A stretch of 9,187 nucleotides of DNA from an uncultured Bacilli bacterium. GTDB lineage: Bacteria; Bacillota_I; Bacilli_A; RF39; UBA660. Where the stretch lies: NCBI GenBank assembly GCA_947624535.1, contig CANQKU010000166.1, positions 1 through 9,187 of the forward strand. The letters are read 5' to 3'. Both the position numbers and the translations under genes were made by a program. Positions 1 through 5,906 of this stretch are shown piece by piece (position 1 is the first letter of the stretch; each line of letters opens with the position of its first letter). The notes beneath the pieces were generated by a model, which had not been told where the DNA came from, made no database searches, and worked only from the letters and a program-made list of their open reading frames with translations.

Positions 1-23
1 TCTACCACCTGAGCTAATGACCC
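1..23 (-). tRNA. 5' end of a tRNA gene, cut by the window edge
   Basis: Read on the minus strand, the first 23 bases begin GGGTCAT (acceptor strand), then T8, A9 and a D-arm GCTCAGGTGGTAGA with A14, G18, G19 and A21 in their conserved places. The anticodon lies outside the window, so the amino acid is not determined. The TCATTAGCTCAG start resembles Lys tRNAs of Firmicutes, but this is only a guess. The gene has its own promoter upstream (56-84). Confidence 0.85.
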
Positions 24-29
24 AAGTAA

Positions 30-47
30 AGTCGCATAAATGCGACT
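30..47 (-). other. Hairpin at the 5' end of the tRNA precursor
   Basis: AGTCGCAT and ATGCGACT form a perfect inverted repeat with a 2-bp centre; as RNA it would be a stem of about 6 bp with a 6-base loop. It lies between the predicted start site (about 49) and the tRNA, so it would be the first structure made. On the minus strand it is followed by TTTACTT, so it could also act as a weak terminator for read-through from the gene at 157-342. Its role is not known. Confidence 0.5.
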
Positions 48-55
48 GCTTATTT

Positions 56-84
56 AGTTTACTATATTTTTATCCGTTTGTCAA
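56..84 (-). promoter_or_regulatory. Sigma-A type promoter of the tRNA gene
   Basis: On the minus strand there is a perfect -35 box TTGACA (84-79), a 17-base spacer and a -10 box TAAACT (61-56). Transcription should start near 49, about 26 bases before the mature tRNA 5' end. The consensus -35, ideal spacing and position next to a stable-RNA gene make this a well-supported call. Confidence 0.8.
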
Positions 85-156
85 TGAATTTTTGAAAATT
101 TTGTTATATTTTTGTAATTTTTTTGTTTTATCTTATTAAAAAGATAGTAAAAAATT

Positions 157-342
157 TTATTTATTTAATTGTTCTACTAATTCTTCTACATCTATTCCGT
201 GAACTGCGCATGCTTCTTCTAATGTTTCTTCTTGTGAAGCTGGGCAACCTAAGCAATGCATTCCTGCTTGTAGTAATATTTCTGCTTTTTCTGGTGCAAC
301 TTCTAAAATCTCACCTATTTTTGTATCTTTATTAAAGTTCAT
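157..342 (-). CDS. DUF1858-type CxxC protein (hybrid-cluster-protein-associated redox disulfide family)
   Basis: This 61-aa protein matches the small DUF1858 family by its layout: a KIGEILEVAPEKAEILLQAG helix pair, then GMHCLGCP with C30-x-x-C33, and a helical tail with a third cysteine at 45 and the sequence GIDVEELVEQLN. The family is known for a redox-like CxxC pair and is often found near hybrid cluster (prismane) proteins or fused to larger proteins. No partner is visible here, so the role is inferred only as a small cytoplasmic thiol protein. The ATG is set by an AGGAGG site seven bases upstream. The gene appears monocistronic and divergent from the secretion cluster; no convincing terminator follows it. 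Confidence 0.85.
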   Translation of the reverse strand: MNFNKDTKIGEILEVAPEKAEILLQAGMHCLGCPASQEETLEEACAVHGIDVEELVEQLNK

Positions 343-430
343 TATATAACCTCCTATCCTTTATTTTTTGTATAACCTTTTATGATTCTTTTTATGTGTC
401 GTATTTTGTTGTAATTTAAGAACCTTTGTC

Positions 431-439
431 ATTTTACCA
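431..439 (-). promoter_or_regulatory. Likely extended -10 promoter of the DUF1858 gene
   Basis: On the minus strand TGGTAAAAT (439-431) is an extended -10 element (TGn plus TAAAAT). No good -35 box stands 17 bases upstream, as expected for extended -10 promoters. It would give a leader of about 80 bases. It lies some 20 bases from the divergent plus-strand promoter at 458-486. Confidence 0.5.
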
Positions 440-457
440 CATTTTTCAAAAAAAGTA

Positions 458-486
458 TAGACAATTTCAAAAAAATATTATATTAT
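458..486 (+). promoter_or_regulatory. Promoter of the secretion-like cluster
   Basis: TAGACA (458-463), a 17-base spacer and TATTAT (481-486) each match the sigma-A consensus at five of six bases. The start site would fall near 493, leaving a leader of only about a dozen bases before the ATG at 506. The ribosome site AAGGAG is at 496-501. Confidence 0.7.
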
Positions 487-505
487 GTCACCTGTAAGGA
501 GTGTG

Positions 506-664
506 ATGCTTATTGTAAACTTAACAAATGCATTTTTTATATTATTTATTATTCATTTTTTTATTACTTTTTATTCTATTTATACTTTTTTTGAAGTATA
601 TGCTTTTCAAAATTTACAAGGGTTTAAATTAACACAAAAGCAAAAGGATTGGAAAAGAACATGA
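506..664 (+). CDS. 52-aa single-pass membrane peptide, unrecognised, coupled to the coupling ATPase
   Basis: An ATG at 506, four bases after the TAAGGAG ribosome site, opens a 52-codon frame that ends in TGA at 662-664. The stop overlaps the ATG of the next gene as ATGA, the usual sign of translational coupling. The peptide has a short N-terminus, one hydrophobic segment at about residues 6-29 (ITFYSIYTFFEVYAF continues it), and a polar, lysine-rich tail (KLTQKQKDWKRT). I do not recognise a family. Promoter, ribosome site, membrane segment and overlap all support a real gene. By position it may be an accessory subunit of the coupling protein or secretion channel, which is inference only. Confidence 0.65.
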   Translation: MLIVNLTNAFFILFIIHFFITFYSIYTFFEVYAFQNLQGFKLTQKQKDWKRT

Positions 665-2373
665 ATTTTATAAAACGTATTTTATTTTCTGCTTTTTTTA
701 CACTAATTGTTTTTTATTTTTATTGGTGTATTTTTAAGCCAATTTATTTAGCAGATACAATTATTTTTCCTTATGCTATTCATCCTTTTAACATTTGTGA
801 AGAGCAACCTACTTTATGGAATTTAATAAAAACTTCTTCTATTATTTTTTCTCTTTTTTCTGAGTTTGTAATATTTTTATCGCTTTCTCAAAAAATATTT
901 TGCAAAAGAGAAAAATTGCAAGAAAAAGAAGTTTCTATTGCTCCTACAAATACTCTTTCTTTATTGATAGGTACTAATTCTCATAATGATTTTGTCCGTA
1001 TTCCAGCAAGAAGTTTATATCAAAATATTTTAATTACTGGAACTATTGGAACAGGAAAAACTTCATCTGCTATGTACCCTTTTACAAAGCAACTCATGGA
1101 ATATAAAAGTAATAACTCGAAAGAAAAATTAGGCATGCTTATTTTAGATGTCAAAGGAAATTATTATTTGCAAGTTCAAAAATATGCTACTTTGTACCAA
1201 AGAGAAGAAGATCTACTTATTTTAGATCTAAGTGGTAATGTCAAATATAATCCTCTACATAAACCCAATTTAAAACCTTCTATTTTAGCTAATCGCTTAA
1301 AAACTATTTTATTATTATTTTCTCCTAATAATACAGAATCTTTTTGGCTTGATAAAGTGGAACAAATTTTAAGTGAATGTATTAAATTATGTAGGCTGTA
1401 TAATCATGGTTACGTTACTTTTGAAGAATTACACAATTTAGTGGTAGTTCCTAATTATTATGAAGAAAAAATTCAAAAATTAAGAAATTTATTTTTACAA
1501 AATTATTTTTCTGAAGAAGATGTTTATCATTTACTATCTGCTTTGAATTTTTTTGAAAAAGAATATTTTATTTTAGATGAAAGAACAAAGTCAATTTTAA
1601 AGTCTGAAGTAACTCGAATTACTAATTTATTTTTATCAGACTATCAAGTAAAAAAAGTATTTTGCTCTACTGAAAATGAAATAAATTTTTTTGGTTTTCA
1701 TGATGTGTTAGAAAAAGGTAAAATTGTTGTTCTTAATTTAAATATCTCCGAATATAAAAATTTAGCAAAAATGATTGCTGCATATTTAAAGTTAGATTTT
1801 CAAACAGAAGTATTAAATCGTTTAGCTAATACTTCAAATTTAGAAGATAAGAGAAGTGTTTGTTTTATTAGTGATGAGTATCATGAATATGTTACTTTAT
1901 CTGATGCATCTTTTTTTAGCCAAAGTAGAGAAGCAAAATGTATCAATATTGTTGCTACACAAAGCTATACTTCTTTATTGAATACATTAAATAATCAATC
2001 TTCTGTTAAAGTAATTGTACAAAATTTAGTTAATAAACTTTGGTTTCGCAGTGATGATATTTTTACAATTGAAGATGCTCAAAAACAAATTGGAAAAGAA
2101 GAAAAAGAGAAGTTTTCAAAAACGATTTCTGAAAATGCAAAAGAAACAAATTTCAATTATTTATATCATAAATTTCACTCTAAGAATTCAAATCTTTCTG
2201 AATCGTTTAATTCTTATTTTCAAACGGATTATATTTTTGACACTAATTTTTTTACACAAAATTTAGAAACATTTTCTTGTTTATCTTTTTTATCTGATGG
2301 CGATAAAATATTGCCACCACAAAAAATAAATTTAATTCCTTATTTTAAGGATTTTAATTATCATAATAAATAA
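661..2373 (+). CDS. TraG/VirD4-type coupling ATPase (type IV secretion)
   Basis: This 570-aa membrane-anchored ATPase belongs to the family that recruits substrates and feeds them into type IV secretion channels. Two membrane segments lie at about residues 6-26 and 58-78. The P-loop GTIGTGKT is at 127-134 and LILDVKGN, equivalent to the family's DPKGE region, at 160-167. The Walker B segment CFISDEYHEY is at 401-410 (D405, E406), with VATQSYTSLL at 431-440. The stretch between about 225 and 340 is the likely all-alpha substrate-recognition region. All catalytic motifs are present and length is near normal. The chosen ATG overlaps the upstream stop as ATGA; an in-frame TTG at 649 would add four residues but has no usable ribosome site. 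No relaxase is nearby, so the substrate (DNA or protein) is unknown. Confidence 0.9.
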   Translation: MNFIKRILFSAFFTLIVFYFYWCIFKPIYLADTIIFPYAIHPFNICEEQPTLWNLIKTSSIIFSLFSEFVIFLSLSQKIFCKREKLQEKEVSIAPTNTLSLLIGTNSHNDFVRIPARSLYQNILITGTIGTGKTSSAMYPFTKQLMEYKSNNSKEKLGMLILDVKGNYYLQVQKYATLYQREEDLLILDLSGNVKYNPLHKPNLKPSILANRLKTILLLFSPNNTESFWLDKVEQILSECIKLCRLYNHGYVTFEELHNLVVVPNYYEEKIQKLRNLFLQNYFSEEDVYHLLSALNFFEKEYFILDERTKSILKSEVTRITNLFLSDYQVKKVFCSTENEINFFGFHDVLEKGKIVVLNLNISEYKNLAKMIAAYLKLDFQTEVLNRLANTSNLEDKRSVCFISDEYHEYVTLSDASFFSQSREAKCINIVATQSYTSLLNTLNNQSSVKVIVQNLVNKLWFRSDDIFTIEDAQKQIGKEEKEKFSKTISENAKETNFNYLYHKFHSKNSNLSESFNSYFQTDYIFDTNFFTQNLETFSCLSFLSDGDKILPPQKINLIPYFKDFNYHNK

Positions 2374-2431
2374 ATTTTTATTTATTATTTATCTTAATTA
2401 TATTTTTATATCTTTTTAAGGAGGTTTTATT

Positions 2432-2758
2432 ATGAAGAAAAAATTTTTTATTTTTTTATTATTTAGTATTTATTTTATTTTTATTTTTTCAAATTCTTGC
2501 TTTGCTGCATGGGGAGAACCAGAACTTGTAACAAAATTAAATAAAGCTTTTGAGTCAATTCAAGAATGGCTTATAAAACTTGCTACTCCTGCTGCTGCAG
2601 TTGCTGTGGCAACTGGTGCTTTTATGAGGAAATTTAGTTTTGGAGATGAAGAAAAAATTAGAACTGGAAAAAAATTAATTAATGGTAGTTTATTTTCTTA
2701 TGGATTTATTTTGGCAATTAATTTAATTTTATCTGCTATTAAATCTTTAATTGGATAA
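2432..2758 (+). CDS. VirB2/TrbC-like pilin precursor
   Basis: This 108-aa protein has the layout of type IV secretion pilins. A basic start (MKKK) and hydrophobic core form a signal peptide ending near NSCFAAW, with likely cleavage after residue 25 or 26. A short amphipathic stretch follows, then membrane segments at about 46-64 (alanine-rich, TPAAAVAVATGAF) and 84-106. They are joined by a charged loop MRKFSFGDEEKIRTGKK (65-81). In VirB2/TrbC proteins two such helices pack into the pilus or channel lumen. AAGGAGG (2418-2424) sits seven bases before the ATG. It lies 58 bases after the coupling ATPase and is probably co-transcribed with it. The call rests on topology and context rather than a unique motif; a Maff-2-type small membrane protein is the main alternative. 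Confidence 0.7.
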   Translation: MKKKFFIFLLFSIYFIFIFSNSCFAAWGEPELVTKLNKAFESIQEWLIKLATPAAAVAVATGAFMRKFSFGDEEKIRTGKKLINGSLFSYGFILAINLILSAIKSLIG

Positions 2759-3322
2759 ATCATTTTCAAATTTTATTTATTATTTATTTTTTGACTTTTT
2801 ATTTTTAATTTTTTAATTTTTATTTTTATATTTTAAATTTTTATATTTTAATTTTTGTTTTTAATTTTAATTTTTATTTTTATTTTTTATATTTTAAATT
2901 TTTATATTTTTATTTTTAATTTTTTTTTTTTATTTTTTATTTTTATATTTTAATTTTTGTTTTTTAATTTTAATTTTTTTTTTTTATTTTTAATTTTTAT
3001 ATTTTAATTTTTATTTTTATTTTTTAATTTTTATTTTTATATTTTAAATTTTTATATTTTAATTTTTATTTTTGATTTTTAGATTTAAATTTTCTAATTT
3101 TTAATTTTAAAATTTTGTATTTTATTTTTTAATTTTTTACTTTTTGTACTTATATGTGTTTTTTGTAAATATATATTTATTTTTATGTAATGTTATTTAA
3201 ACCTATTTATATGTTAAAAATATTATGTTTCGTCATATTAAAACATTTTTTCTTTTTATAATTTGACTTTTTGACTATGTTGACGTTTTTACTTTTTTAA
3301 AGCTATTTACTTTATATAACTA
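2759..3322. other. Non-coding stretch, mostly T-rich low-complexity DNA
   Basis: No supported gene lies between the pilin gene and the promoter of the next gene. Frames on both strands are closed by many TAA codons and no ribosome site precedes any of the short ATG frames. The first 370 bases are nearly all T and A; the rest (3131-3322) is ordinary AT-rich spacer. No terminator hairpin is visible after the pilin stop, so transcription may run into the T-rich block. Confidence 0.8.
2779..3115 (+). repeat. Degenerate T-rich repeat block with extreme strand bias
   Basis: By hand count, 2821-3060 has 183 T, 55 A, 2 G and no C. It is built from short words such as TTTTTATTTT, TTTTTAATTTT and TATATTTTAA. 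The 20-mer TATTTTAAATTTTTATATTT recurs exactly at 2829, 2890 and 3040. A unit around TATATTTTAATTTTTG recurs 102 bases apart, at about 2842 and 2944. The block looks like slippage-driven tandem growth. A shorter T-rich stretch lies at 4316-4440. Confidence 0.75.
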
Positions 3323-3351
3323 TTGATTATTTTTTATGATTTATGTATACT
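3323..3351 (+). promoter_or_regulatory. Promoter of the VirB6/TrbL-like gene
   Basis: TTGATT (3323-3328), a 17-base spacer and TATACT (3346-3351) form a good sigma-A promoter. The start would be near 3358, giving a leader of about 67 bases. It implies that the second half of the cluster is transcribed independently of the genes before the T-rich block. Confidence 0.6.
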
Positions 3352-3369
3352 TTATTTTGTATTTTTAAA

Positions 3370-3401
3370 AAATACGTATTTCCCTTTAATCCGTTAGGAT
3401 T
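3370..3401 (+). promoter_or_regulatory. Palindrome and small hairpin in the VirB6-like gene leader
   Basis: Two structures lie between promoter and ribosome site. AAATACGTATTT (3370-3381) is a perfect 12-bp palindrome that could bind a dimeric regulator. AATCC-GTTA-GGATT (3388-3401) can fold as a 5-bp stem with a 4-base loop ten bases before the ribosome site. Function is not known; in DNA this AT-rich, short palindromes can occur by chance. Confidence 0.35.
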
Positions 3402-3411
3402 TGCTTTATAG

Positions 3412-3418
3412 AAAGGAG
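3412..3418 (+). promoter_or_regulatory. Ribosome binding site that fixes a TTG start
   Basis: AAAGGAG is the only good ribosome site near this gene. It stands six bases before TTG at 3425, and no ATG occurs in the right place. An upstream in-frame TTG at 3401 lies before the ribosome site and cannot be the start. Confidence 0.8.
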
Positions 3419-3424
3419 CTTTTT

Positions 3425-4315
3425 TTGGAAACTTATCAATCTAATATTACCCAAACTATTATTGATACAATCAACTCGATTTTTAATAATTTGTTTTCTT
3501 CTATTGATAACAACCTATATTATATTTTAGATAGATTATTGTTTGTAGATGAGAATATGTTAACCGAATCTTTCTTAGAAAATTTGTTAGGAGATTCATT
3601 TTCTAAAAGTTTATTGGTTATTGCTAATTCACTTTTAATTGGTTTTTCACTTTATTATTGTTTTAAATTATTATTTTCTCATTTTTCATATTTGGAAATT
3701 GAAAAACCAATTCAATTTATTTTTAAATTATTAATTTTTGGAATCTGTATTAATAGTTCTTATTTTATTTGTGAAAAAATATTATCAATAAATTTTTTAA
3801 TTTCATCTTCTATTTGTGAAATTGGAAAAAATATTTTTAATATGGATATTTCTTTTTCTAATTTATTATTAGAATTAAATTCTATTATTCATATTGAAGA
3901 ATCTTCTTTTAATATTTTTTCAGTAGATGGTTTAATGAAAAGTTTTATTTCTTTAGGATTATTTAATTTAATTTTTTCTTATTCGCTACGTTATATTTTA
4001 TTAAAGGTTTTTATTTTAATTACACCTTTTGCTTTTTTAACTTTAATTAATCATTCTACTTCTTGGTTTTTTAAAACATGGCTTAGAACTTTATTAGGAC
4101 TTTTATTATTACAATCTTTTGTTAGTATTATATTGCTTGTTATATTTTCTTTGCAATTTAATAGCCAAGATTTATTTTCAAAATTTTTATATATTGGAGG
4201 TATTTATGCACTATCTAAAGCAAACTCTTATGTTAGAGAATTAATTGGTGGAATTTCAACCGATGTTTCTACTAATTTTAGTGGTTTTACAAATAAAATG
4301 AAATTATTAAATTAA
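3425..4315 (+). CDS. VirB6/TrbL-like multi-pass membrane protein of the secretion channel
   Basis: This 296-aa protein starts at TTG 3425. It has about five to six membrane segments, near residues 63-86, 98-118, 171-188, 190-209, 221-243 and 252-267. The order ILLKVFILITPFAFL, then WFFKTWLRTLLGLLLLQSF, then YIGGIYALSKANSYVREL is the pattern of Gram-positive TrbL/VirB6 proteins: a helix ending in a proline-containing turn, a loop carrying KTWLR, and a final helix leading to a polar tail. VirB6 proteins form the inner-membrane core of type IV channels. The gene has its own promoter. The third position and spacers are extremely AT-rich, more so than in gyrA. Family membership rests on pattern and on the adjacent PrgI gene. 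Confidence 0.75.
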   Translation: METYQSNITQTIIDTINSIFNNLFSSIDNNLYYILDRLLFVDENMLTESFLENLLGDSFSKSLLVIANSLLIGFSLYYCFKLLFSHFSYLEIEKPIQFIFKLLIFGICINSSYFICEKILSINFLISSSICEIGKNIFNMDISFSNLLLELNSIIHIEESSFNIFSVDGLMKSFISLGLFNLIFSYSLRYILLKVFILITPFAFLTLINHSTSWFFKTWLRTLLGLLLLQSFVSIILLVIFSLQFNSQDLFSKFLYIGGIYALSKANSYVRELIGGISTDVSTNFSGFTNKMKLLN

Positions 4316-4470
4316 AATTTTACTTTTTTAATTTTATTATTTTATTATTATTTATATTTTAATTTTTTATATTTTTATTATTTTATATTTATTTTTTTAT
4401 ATTTTTAATTTTCTATTATTTTAGAAGATATTTAATTAAAAATATTTTTTATTATTGTATGCATTTTTTA
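4316..4470. other. Short non-coding T-rich spacer
   Basis: This stretch between the VirB6-like and PrgI genes is again dominated by T and A; 4321-4440 contains only four G or C by hand count. No hairpin terminator or clear promoter is seen, so the PrgI gene is probably read from the promoter at 3323-3351. Confidence 0.6.
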
Positions 4471-4494
4471 TAAGATGAGAAAGGATTATTTTTT

Positions 4495-4779
4495 ATGAAA
4501 TTTATTTTTCCTCAAAATTATCGTTTTCAAACTAAACTTTTAGGTTTTATTGATTATCAAACTGCTATTTTAAATTTTGTTTGGTGGTTTATTATTTTCC
4601 TTATTACAAAAATATTTATGCTAGATTTATTTACAAAAATAATTGTTTTTATTATTACTTGTTTTCCTGTTTTACTAATTTCTTTATTTGGCTTTCAACA
4701 AGAAAATATTTTATATGTTTTTCGTTATTTATTTTCATTTTTAAAAAGTCATAAAATTTATTTATATAAAAAAGATTAA
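4495..4779 (+). CDS. PrgI family (VirB3-like) membrane protein
   Basis: This 94-aa protein carries the family pattern at both ends. The N-terminus reads FPQNYRFQTKLLGFIDYQTA, then come two membrane segments (about 24-42 and 45-66), and the tail has ENILYVFRYLFSFLKSHKIY with a basic end. PrgI proteins are the Gram-positive counterparts of VirB3 and sit in the membrane beside the VirB4 ATPase. In known Firmicutes systems the next gene is usually that ATPase; here the cluster stops instead. GAAAGGA (4479-4485) lies nine bases before the ATG. The frame is complete, with no sign of decay. Confidence 0.85.
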   Translation: MKFIFPQNYRFQTKLLGFIDYQTAILNFVWWFIIFLITKIFMLDLFTKIIVFIITCFPVLLISLFGFQQENILYVFRYLFSFLKSHKIYLYKKD

Positions 4780-4853
4780 TAAAACTATATATTTCTTTTT
4801 ATTATATTTATGGTATTAGCACTATTAAATTGTAACATAATTCCAATAATTTC

Positions 4854-4886
4854 CGCAAAATTCAACTTGTAATTTTACATTTTGCG
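4854..4886 (+). repeat. Inverted repeat flanking the -35 box of the dnaD promoter (possible operator)
   Basis: CGCAAAAT (4854-4861) and ATTTTGCG (4879-4886) are perfect 8-bp arms 17 bases apart, about 2.4 helical turns from start to start. They enclose the -35 box, and the right arm ends four bases before the -10 box, so a bound dimer would block RNA polymerase. CG-containing arms are unusual in this AT-rich spacer. The sequence does not match a DnaA, NrdR or Spo0A site that I can recall. Confidence 0.45.
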
Positions 4887-4895
4887 TGGTATAAT
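4867..4895 (+). promoter_or_regulatory. Strong promoter of the dnaD-dnaC operon
   Basis: TTGTAA (4867-4872), a 17-base spacer and a perfect TATAAT (4890-4895) preceded by TGG form an extended -10 sigma-A promoter. The start would be near 4902, leaving a leader of about 27 bases with ribosome site AAAGGAG (4915-4921) seven bases before the ATG. This separates the primosome genes from the secretion cluster. Confidence 0.8.
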
Positions 4896-4928
4896 TTTAG
4901 CAACCTATTTAGAGAAAGGAGATTAACT

Positions 4929-5897
4929 ATGAAATTAGAACAAAACGATATACCTATGTTATTTTCTAATACAGAACTACCAGATATATTTTTTACAGAA
5001 TATTTATCTCAAACCAATGGTAACTATATTAAAGTATATTTATATATGATTTTCCTATCTAAATATGGAAAAGATATTAAAATTAACGATTTATCAAAAA
5101 AATTAGAATTAGATTTTAAAGTTATTCAAGATGCTGTTAAGTATTGGGAAGACCTTGGTGTTATTACTAAAAAGAATACTGGATATATTATTAATAATCT
5201 TCAAGAGATTGAGCTTCATAAATTATATAAACCAAAAGTTTCTTTATCTGCTGAAACTTTAAAACAAACTGCTCAAAATCAATATCGTGCAAAAGCAATT
5301 GAAAATATTAATAATGAATTTTTCCAAGGAATCATGTCTCCTTCTTGGTATAGTGATATTGATTTATGGTTTAAAAAATATGGATTTGATGAGCAAGTTA
5401 TGATTGCTTTGTTCCGTTATTGTTTCAATCGTTCTGCACTTCATAGAAATTATATTCAAGCGGTAGCAGATGCTTGGCATAAAAATCATATTCAAACTTT
5501 TGATGATTTAGATCGTTATTATGAAAAACAAGAAAAATTAAATACTCTATATAAATCAATTTGTAAAAAGCTTGGATATACAAGACAACTTACTCAATAT
5601 GAACAAGCTTATGTTGAAAAATGGTCTATTGATTATAATTTTCCTTTTGATGTTATTGAAATTGCATTAAAGAAAACCACTTCAAAAACAAATCCTAACT
5701 TCGATTATTTAGATAAATTATTAACTGACTGGCATGATAGAGGATTTAAAACACCAGCTGAAATACAAAATTTCTTATTACAATTAAAACAAAAGAAAAA
5801 AGATATTAAAGAATTAGAGAAAAAGTCTGGCTATCAAAATTATAATCAAAGAAAATACGATAATTTAGATAGCCTTTATGCAAATTTTAATTTATAA
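4929..5897 (+). CDS. dnaD: DnaD-family primosome protein
   Basis: This 322-aa protein has an N-terminal winged-helix region (about 30-95, with INDLSKKLELDFKVIQDAVK as recognition part and YW..LGVI as wing). Two DnaB_2 domains follow at about 120-190 and 205-275. Each ends in the family's YxxxIxxxW motif: Y175 to W183 (YIQAVADAW) and Y260 to W268 (YLDKLLTDW). The tail is lysine-rich and may bind DNA. DnaD and related DnaB proteins remodel origin and fork DNA so that the helicase can be loaded; two tandem C-terminal domains are common in Clostridia. It is the first gene of an operon with the helicase loader, nine bases apart. The name is by family; it may not be the strict orthologue of B. subtilis DnaD. 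Confidence 0.85.
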   Translation: MKLEQNDIPMLFSNTELPDIFFTEYLSQTNGNYIKVYLYMIFLSKYGKDIKINDLSKKLELDFKVIQDAVKYWEDLGVITKKNTGYIINNLQEIELHKLYKPKVSLSAETLKQTAQNQYRAKAIENINNEFFQGIMSPSWYSDIDLWFKKYGFDEQVMIALFRYCFNRSALHRNYIQAVADAWHKNHIQTFDDLDRYYEKQEKLNTLYKSICKKLGYTRQLTQYEQAYVEKWSIDYNFPFDVIEIALKKTTSKTNPNFDYLDKLLTDWHDRGFKTPAEIQNFLLQLKQKKKDIKELEKKSGYQNYNQRKYDNLDSLYANFNL

Positions 5898-5906
5898 GGA
5901 GTTTTT

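Noticed and set aside
131..146. TATCTT/AAGATA hairpin after the DUF1858 gene as a terminator
   Set aside because: Only six AT-rich pairs and no U-run follows on the minus strand; too weak to support.
123..335. 70-codon plus-strand frame opposite the DUF1858 gene
   Set aside because: It is antisense to a recognisable protein with a strong ribosome site and is just a leucine-rich shadow with no ribosome site of its own.
2051..2266. 71-codon frame inside the coupling ATPase gene
   Set aside because: Lysine- and isoleucine-rich out-of-frame shadow of a gene with clear motifs on both sides.
2779..3115. T-rich repeats as a CRISPR array or decayed gene
   Set aside because: There are no regular repeats with unique spacers, and no coding trace or codon periodicity could be recognised; it is low-complexity DNA.
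1..4779. Possible integration of the cluster into the tRNA gene
   Set aside because: Integrases normally use the tRNA 3' end, while the cluster lies on the 5' side, past a promoter and an independent gene. No integrase or direct repeat of the tRNA sequence is seen in the window.
4810..4872. 20-codon frame before the dnaD promoter
   Set aside because: No ribosome site, no recognisable content, and it overlaps the promoter -35 box.
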